Below are positions 58,545-64,000 of a stretch of DNA of 64,000 nt, one piece after another. The DNA is taken from contig CAVUOA010000009.1 in the NCBI GenBank assembly GCA_963742955.1, positions 310,001-374,000 of the forward strand, given 5' to 3'. Both the position numbers and the translations under genes were made by a program. A model generated the notes under the pieces. It had not been told where the DNA came from. It did not search any database and was given only the letters and a program-made list of their open reading frames with translations. The stretch is from CAVUOA01 sp963742955 (GTDB lineage: Bacteria; Bacteroidota; Ignavibacteria; Tepidaquicellales; OLB5). The first letter of the stretch is position 1. Each line of letters opens with the position of its first letter.

Positions 58545-59870
58545 TTATTTCAGATAAGCAGGAATCAAATCACTAAGAGTCGGATGACCTATTTCCTGTA
58601 AATCATAAATAACTCTTACAGATGGCTTATTAATCTTAACCAATCTTCTCAGGTCAATCGGCGTGGCAATTATGACTGTATCACAAGGGACTTTATTTAT
58701 TGTTGCCTCAAGGTCTTTGATTTGCTGGTCACCGTAACCCATAGCAGGAAGCAATGTTCCAATCCCGGGATATTTTTTATAAGTAAAATCTATACTTTTC
58801 ACTGCGTATTGTCTCGGGTCAACAATTTCTTTAGCACCGAATTTCTGTGCGGCAAGAATTCCCGCGCCGTATTTCATTTCGCCGTGTGTTAATGTAGGAC
58901 CGTCTTCAATTACCAATACACGTTTACCGCTTATGTGTTTATAGTCATCAGCTTTGTCAAGTGAAATAGGGGAGGCTGCTTCAACAATTGCTGCCTTTGG
59001 ATTCAGCTTCATAACAGCATCTCTAACTGATTTAATATTCTCGGGGTTAGCAGAATCTATTTTATTAATTACTATTATATCTGCGAGCAATACATTTGTC
59101 ATACCGGGATAGTATGAAAGCTCATGTCCCGGTCTGTGCGGGTCAACTACTGTGATTGTAAGGTCTGATTTGTAGAATGACATATCATTGTTGCCGCCGT
59201 CCCATAAAATGATATCAGCTTCTTTTTCTGCCTGTCTTACAATAGCCTCATAATCAACGCCTGCATAAATAATATTACCAATTGCTACATGCGGCTCATA
59301 TTCTTCCATTTCCTCGATTGTGCATTTATGTTTTTTAAGGTCAGCAATTTCCGCAAATCTCTGTACTTTTTGCTTTACAAGGTCACCATATGGCATCGGA
59401 TGTCTTATAGCAGCTACTTTCTTACCCAATCCTTTTAATACTTCAACTACTTTTCTTGATGTCTGGCTCTTACCGGCGCCTGTACGTACGGCTACAACAG
59501 ATATTACAGGCTTTGAGGACTTTATCATAGTCTGGTCAGCTCCAAGCATTGTAAATGATGCTCCTGCGGCGTTAACAATCGCGCCTTTACTCATTATATA
59601 GTTAAAGTTAACATCTGAATATGAAAATACAACTTCGTCAATCTTATGCTTTTTTATTAACGAAATAAGTTCAGACTCAGGATGTATCGGGATGCCTTTT
59701 GGATACAGTTTACCGCTTAAAGCAGCCGGATATTTCCGGTCATCTATATTGGGAATCTGTGTAGCAGTAAATGCTATCACATCGTATTGGGGATTGTTTC
59801 TGTAAAACACATTGAAGTTATGAAAATCACGTCCCGCAGCGCCCATTATTAGTACTTTTGTTTTAGTCAT
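58545..59870 (-). CDS. Cyclic 2,3-diphosphoglycerate synthetase-like P-loop protein
   Basis: 441 residues. An N-terminal nucleotide-binding region (V-L-I-M-G-A-A-G-R-D-F-H-N-F) precedes a P-loop (R-T-G-A-G-K-S-Q-T-S) and a C-terminal part with L-V-I-E-D-G-P-T-L-T-H-G-E-M and D-P-R-Q-Y-A-V. This matches proteins annotated as cyclic 2,3-diphosphoglycerate synthase, known from methanogens and widespread in bacteria without proven function. It is the first gene of a four-gene operon with carbamate kinase and two carbamoyltransferases. The association suggests a role in carbamoyl-phosphate or amide nitrogen metabolism; this is inference. Confidence 0.82.
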   Translation of the reverse strand: MTKTKVLIMGAAGRDFHNFNVFYRNNPQYDVIAFTATQIPNIDDRKYPAALSGKLYPKGIPIHPESELISLIKKHKIDEVVFSYSDVNFNYIMSKGAIVNAAGASFTMLGADQTMIKSSKPVISVVAVRTGAGKSQTSRKVVEVLKGLGKKVAAIRHPMPYGDLVKQKVQRFAEIADLKKHKCTIEEMEEYEPHVAIGNIIYAGVDYEAIVRQAEKEADIILWDGGNNDMSFYKSDLTITVVDPHRPGHELSYYPGMTNVLLADIIVINKIDSANPENIKSVRDAVMKLNPKAAIVEAASPISLDKADDYKHISGKRVLVIEDGPTLTHGEMKYGAGILAAQKFGAKEIVDPRQYAVKSIDFTYKKYPGIGTLLPAMGYGDQQIKDLEATINKVPCDTVIIATPIDLRRLVKINKPSVRVIYDLQEIGHPTLSDLIPAYLK

Positions 59871-59924
59871 AAGTAGTGAATTAGATTTAATTAGAAATTG
59901 AGAGTAATAAAATTATATAACTTA

Positions 59925-59955
59925 CAAATATAGGAAAAACTTACAAGACCTTCAA
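59925..59955 (-). promoter_or_regulatory. Bacteroidota-type promoter for the carbamate kinase/carbamoyltransferase operon
   Basis: Read on the minus strand: TTG (59955-59953), 20 bases, TATATTTG (59932-59925), 55 bases before the first gene. Sequence and spacing are the same as the site before secD. Confidence 0.55.
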
Positions 59956-60258
59956 TTCAGAAGCTAACAAATCTATTGATTTTAACCCACTTTTTAACAA
60001 AAGTTAATAGAATGAGAAATAATATATATTATGTAAAGTTATATGTTGACTAAAATGTTGATTAAACTTTTTAAACCGTATTTGTTTGTTTCCTGCACTT
60101 CCCTTTTCCTGAAAACCCTCTTAAAATATTTTTTTTATATTTATATGTTTACTTGTACTCTGAACCGATACTTTGTGTTCTAATTAAATATTATTCCGTT
60201 TTAAATGAATTAATTGTCTCAATTGAAATAGTTCATTTATTTAACTATTTTTGTGATT
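59956..60258. other. AT-rich divergent spacer before nuoK
   Basis: No gene, RNA or convincing promoter is visible apart from the minus-strand site listed separately. Several T-runs occur around 60120-60140. A nuoK start further upstream is not supported. Confidence 0.4.
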
Positions 60259-60558
60259 ATGAATTTATCTTACTATTTAATTCTCGCTCTGCTGCTTTTT
60301 TCAATCGGCGTCATTGGCGTTCTTATAAGAAGAAACGCCATTATTGTTTTTATGTGTATTGAACTGATGCTGAACTCCGTTAATCTTGTATTTGTAGCGT
60401 TTTCATCTTTCCTGGGCACTATAAACGGAGAAATATTTGTATTTTTTATTATGACTGTTGCCGCTGCAGAAGCCGCTATCGGACTAGCCATTATCATAGC
60501 TTTATACAGGAACAAACAAACCATTAATATTGACGAAATTAACATTTTGAAATGGTAG
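60259..60558 (+). CDS. nuoK: NADH-quinone oxidoreductase subunit K
   Basis: 99 residues, three membrane helices. The helix I-V-F-M-C-I-E-L-M-L-N-S-V-N-L holds the conserved membrane Glu, and V-A-A-A-E-A-A-I-G-L-A is the second conserved Glu-containing helix. The ATG at 60259 is preferred over the in-frame GTG at 60253. It overlaps nuoL by seven bases, the usual arrangement, but nuoJ does not precede it. Confidence 0.94.
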   Translation: MNLSYYLILALLLFSIGVIGVLIRRNAIIVFMCIELMLNSVNLVFVAFSSFLGTINGEIFVFFIMTVAAAEAAIGLAIIIALYRNKQTINIDEINILKW

Positions 60559-62457
60559 ATTATATTTATCTTATTACGCTTTTCCCGCTGCTCGGATTTC
60601 TAATCAATGGTATTTTCGGTTATAAAATAAAGAATGAGAAAATTTCCGGAATAATAGGTTCCGGTTCAGTTTTTCTTTCATTTATAATTTCAGTTATTCT
60701 GTTTATTCAGCTTCTTGGAATGAATCCTGAAAACAGGTCAATAAGCGTTAAATTATTCGATTGGATATACACAGGACATTTCAATATTAATGTGGCATAT
60801 CTTGTAGACCCGTTATCAGTTGTAATGTGTTTAATCGTTACAGGAGTAGGTTTCTTAATTCATGTTTATTCAATCGGATATATGCACGGTGACAGAGGCT
60901 TTGCAAGATTTTTCGCATTCCTGAACCTGTTTATATTCGCAATGCTTAACCTGGTTATTGGCGATAACTTTCTTGTAATGTTCCTCGGCTGGGAAGGCGT
61001 TGGATTGTGTTCATACCTGCTGATTGGGTTCTGGTACGAGAAAAAATTTACGGGTGATGCAGCTAACAAAGCATTTTGGGTAAACAGGATTGGTGATTTC
61101 GGATTCCTGCTGGCAATGTTCTTTATATTAAACAATTTTTATTCGTTAAATTTCAGTGATGTGTTTAACGGAGCTGCAGGAATGTCAGCAGTAAAACCCT
61201 GGCTGCTTCCGGTAATAACAATTTTATTATTTGTCGGTGCTACAGGAAAGTCAGCTCAAATACCGTTTATACATATGGCTTCCTGATGCTATGGCAGGTC
61301 CTACGCCTGTTTCCGCGCTTATACATGCCGCTACAATGGTCACAGCCGGTGTTTATATGGTAGCAAGGTGTTCCGTTCTGTTCGCCCTCTCCCCTGTTAC
61401 TATGAATGTTGTTCTTATTATAGGAACGTTAACAGCATTTTTCTCTGCAACAATTGCAGTCACACAAAACGATATTAAAAAAATTCTTGCGTACTCGACC
61501 GTAAGCCAGCTTGGATTTATGTTTATGGCAATGGGAGTCGGCGCATTTTCAACGGGAATATTCCATGTAACAACACACGCATTCTTTAAGGGATTGATGT
61601 TCCTTGGCGCAGGCTCCGTAATTCACTCGATGCATGATGAGCAGGATATAACTAAAATGGGCGGATTAAAGAACAAGATGAAAGTTACATTTTTTACATT
61701 CCTCATGGCAGGAATTGCTATTGCAGGTGTTCCCCCGTTTTCAGGGTTCTTCAGCAAAGATGAAATACTGACCGATGTTTTTAAGAGCGGAAATTATTCT
61801 ATGTTCATTATCGGGCTTGCTGCCGCTTTTATGACAGCATTTTACATTTTCCGTTTGATTTATTTAACGTTCTACAGCAACCCAAGATATGATACTGAAA
61901 ACTTACACCCGCATGAATCACCTAAGACAATGACAATTCCGTTAATAATCCTTGCAGTGCTTTCTGTAATTGGCGGATTTATCGGTCTGCCTGAAATAAT
62001 CGGACCCAATGCAATCAGTGAATTTCTTGACCCTGTATTTGCAAAAGCAAAACCATTGCTTGCAGAACATCATCTCGGAGCCTCAACAGAAGTAATTTTA
62101 ATGGCTGTATCAACTGTTATTGCTTTGGTTAGCATTTATCTTGCATACAGAGCTTATGCTAAAGAATACAAGCTCAGCAAAATTGCTCAGAGCGCTTTTT
62201 ATAAAGTCGTGCAGAATAAATACTACGTCGATGAGTTTTATAATGCAGTGATTGTAATTCCGATTAGAAAATTATCCGACCTGTTCTACAAAATAATGGA
62301 TTTGAAGGTAATCGACGGCGCAGTAAACGGGACATCAAAGTTCTTCATGGGACTTTCCGCCGACTGGCGCAGGCTGCAAACAGGCGTGATACAGGATTAC
62401 GCGATTATTTCTATAGCGGGAATTATATTGATATTGGCGTATATATTGCTGAGGTAA
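60552..62457 (+). pseudogene. nuoL: NADH-quinone oxidoreductase subunit L, one frameshift
   Basis: Proton-pumping subunit with the long lateral helix. V-D-P-L-S-V-V-M-C-L-I-V, F-L-G-W-E-G-V-G-L-C-S-Y-L-L-I-G-F-W and N-R-I-G-D-F-G-F are typical. One extra T near 61270 breaks the frame; without it the text reads [29 protein letters not shown]. The C-terminal lateral helix and last membrane segment end at 62457. Length after repair, about 635 residues, is normal. nuoM does not follow; a convergent gene does. Confidence 0.92.
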
Positions 62458-62492
62458 AATATTTTATCATTCATGTGAAGTTAGGAATCCGT

Positions 62493-62524
62493 AAAAAGGT
62501 GAAACAATAAATTCACCTTTTTTT
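62493..62524. terminator. Bidirectional terminator after nuoL
   Basis: AAAAAGGTGAA, loop ACAATAAA, TTCACCTTTTTTT. It serves nuoL on the plus strand and overlaps the stop of the convergent gene. Confidence 0.85.
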
Positions 62525-64000
62525 ATTTTAATAAAATCATTTTAATTGTTTTCGTATACTCACCTGCAGTGAGTCTCGCAAAATATATCCCGCTTGGGTA
62601 GTTTGATGCGTTCCATTCAGCTTCATAAGTACCGGGTTTTAACGATTCATTAACAAGTTTTAAAATTTCTCTGCCTTGAATATCAAAAACAATCAATTTT
62701 ACTTCTTTAATATAATTTTTATTTCCAGCCGCTAAATCAAATTTTATTCTGGTAGAGGGATTAAAAGGATTGGGATAGTTATGTTGTAAATTAAACGATT
62801 TAGTCACATTACTTGATATTGGATTTATTCCTATTAATTGATCAAATCTTACTGTCCAACAATCCCCATAATTTGTTGTATTCCATAAAATACCAGAAAT
62901 CCAAATACTACCCGTTTCATTTAATCCCATAGAATAGACTTTTGAATATCCTTGTACGGGTTCGTCAATCCTTTTAATCCATTCTAGTGAACATGTATCT
63001 GTATATTTTAATATGCATGAGTGACTTTGTCCATCATTCATATAAATAGCCGTAAAAATGTTAGAATTAGAATCTAAAAATAACGGAATTCGTGTAAGTT
63101 GGTTAATATCAATTCCATTGTTTGGATAATTATTTGCCCCTAATTTTGTTCCATTACTATTATATTTTACTAATCTAATATATCCCGACATATAGCTTCT
63201 AGCCATTAGTGTGAATACATTTAAATACTTATCTAAAGCTACAGTACTTGCGAATTCATTTACAAGACTGCCAAACGGTTCAGACTTTACCCATTGTTGT
63301 GTACCTGAATTGTTGTATTTTAAAGTTGTAATAAATCCAGAATCGGGGTAAATTTTGCACACTCCAGAAGCATAAATATTTCCCAAGTTATCTATTATAA
63401 TTGATGTAATCTCATCACTATTATTTAATGAATAGTTGTATTTTGAAATCCACTGTCTTGTACCTGAAGTGTCATATTTTATAATACAAATATCACTCGA
63501 GTTATTTAATTCATTACTAGAACAGCCGACAATTATATTTCCGAATATATCCATTTTAATACTCTTGCCTTTACCAGGATAGGTCTTGATCCATTGCATA
63601 TTACCCATTGGGTTATATTTTATCGTAATACAGAAGGTAGAATCTTGTTTATAACTTGTGCCTGTGACATAAACATTTTCGAATTCATCAATAATTATAT
63701 CAAATGTTTCAGCACTTCCGTCTTGTGGCGTATAGCTATCAGCCCATTTTTGGGTACCGTTGGAATCATATTTTATTGTACAAGTACTATAAACAATACC
63801 CAATATACTGCTTCCTGTAACATAAACATTTTTGTTTCTGTCTAATTTAACACAAAGCGCGTAATCATTAGTACTATTTGTTCTACTATATCTCGCTACC
63901 CATTGTCTAACTCCAGAACTATTATACTTTATTGTACATAAATCAAGACCTGTTAAACTTGAACTTCCACCAGTAACGAATGAATTTCCTTGATTATCTA
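62523..64000 (-). CDS. Secreted SBBP-repeat beta-propeller protein with T9SS tail, N-terminus outside window
   Basis: The frame is open to the window edge, beyond the TTG at 63803, so at least 491 residues are visible and the start is missing. Repeats of the form D-x-x-G-N-x-Y-V-T-G-x-S ... T-I-K-Y-N-x-x-G-x-x-Q-W recur about every 45-60 residues, as in SBBP (seven-bladed propeller) proteins. The C-terminus is a T9SS sorting domain (N-Y-P-N-P-F-N-P-S-T, V-F-D-I-Q-G-R-E-I, P-S-G-I-Y-F-A-R-L, K-M-I-L-L-K). Ligand unknown. Confidence 0.85.
   Translation of the reverse strand, partial: DNQGNSFVTGGSSSLTGLDLCTIKYNSSGVRQWVARYSRTNSTNDYALCVKLDRNKNVYVTGSSILGIVYSTCTIKYDSNGTQKWADSYTPQDGSAETFDIIIDEFENVYVTGTSYKQDSTFCITIKYNPMGNMQWIKTYPGKGKSIKMDIFGNIIVGCSSNELNNSSDICIIKYDTSGTRQWISKYNYSLNNSDEITSIIIDNLGNIYASGVCKIYPDSGFITTLKYNNSGTQQWVKSEPFGSLVNEFASTVALDKYLNVFTLMARSYMSGYIRLVKYNSNGTKLGANNYPNNGIDINQLTRIPLFLDSNSNIFTAIYMNDGQSHSCILKYTDTCSLEWIKRIDEPVQGYSKVYSMGLNETGSIWISGILWNTTNYGDCWTVRFDQLIGINPISSNVTKSFNLQHNYPNPFNPSTRIKFDLAAGNKNYIKEVKLIVFDIQGREILKLVNESLKPGTYEAEWNASNYPSGIYFARLTAGEYTKTIKMILLK

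Overview
The window looks like a chromosomal piece from an AT-rich member of the Bacteroidota/Chlorobiota lineage, most like Ignavibacteria. Supporting signs are the huge outer-membrane translocon SprA of the type IX secretion system (T9SS), several secreted proteins with T9SS sorting tails (N-Y-P-N-P-F-N-P ... S-G-V-Y-F-Y ... K-K-M), promoter-like sites of the TTG-N20-TATATTTG kind, a menaquinone methyltransferase and complex I genes. This placement is inferred from gene content; no phylogeny was run.

Layout. Positions 1-13.7 kb (+ strand) carry informational and housekeeping genes: ybeY, smg/DUF494, topA, a TldD/TldE pair, a Xer recombinase, an AtuA-like domain, prfB with its +1 programmed frameshift, a LolC/E-type permease and ubiE/menG, then a secreted T9SS metalloprotease and small envelope proteins. 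Positions 13.7-25.5 kb (- strand) hold purA, secF, secD, tRNA-His and tRNA-Arg, a SemiSWEET and sprA, so Sec and T9SS export genes sit side by side. A degenerate duplicated tRNA-His fragment carrying GC-rich palindromes adjoins the real tRNA-His. Positions 25.8-40.4 kb (+) hold an HNH nuclease, aldehyde dehydrogenase, broken T9SS cargo genes, an aminotransferase, nuoM, an NhaD-like antiporter, a BNR-repeat T9SS protein, a histidine kinase and a SnoaL-like protein. Positions 40.4-47.9 kb (-) hold a heme/cobalamin-type uptake locus (TonB receptor, lipoprotein, permease, ATPase) and a second aldehyde dehydrogenase.

The strangest stretch is about 48.09-49.15 kb. On the minus strand it encodes a complete, indel-free fabH (326 codons) in which almost every G has been replaced, so the plus strand has no cytosine at all for 494 bases (48658-49151). 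It is still recognisable as FabH when G is restored. Whether this is biological hypermutation or a base-calling or assembly fault cannot be settled here.

Positions 49.2-55.5 kb (+) carry a beta-CASP RNase-like protein, a lipoprotein hydrolase, nuoN, a VWA protein, an NHL-repeat protein and ssb. Positions 55.5-59.9 kb (-) form a compact operon: a cyclic-2,3-diphosphoglycerate-synthetase-like GTPase, carbamate kinase, ornithine carbamoyltransferase and an aspartate-carbamoyltransferase-like enzyme. nuoK-nuoL and the end of a T9SS-sorted beta-propeller gene close the window.

Sequence quality matters. The first 26 kb are clean, but from about 26.9 kb on roughly 25 frame breaks occur, most explained by one extra base and many in conserved genes (nuoM, nuoL, carbamate kinase). 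In the uptake locus all five in-frame TGA codons at conserved glycines fit a single CCG-to-CAG change on the plus strand. I therefore treat most broken genes as probably intact in the organism.
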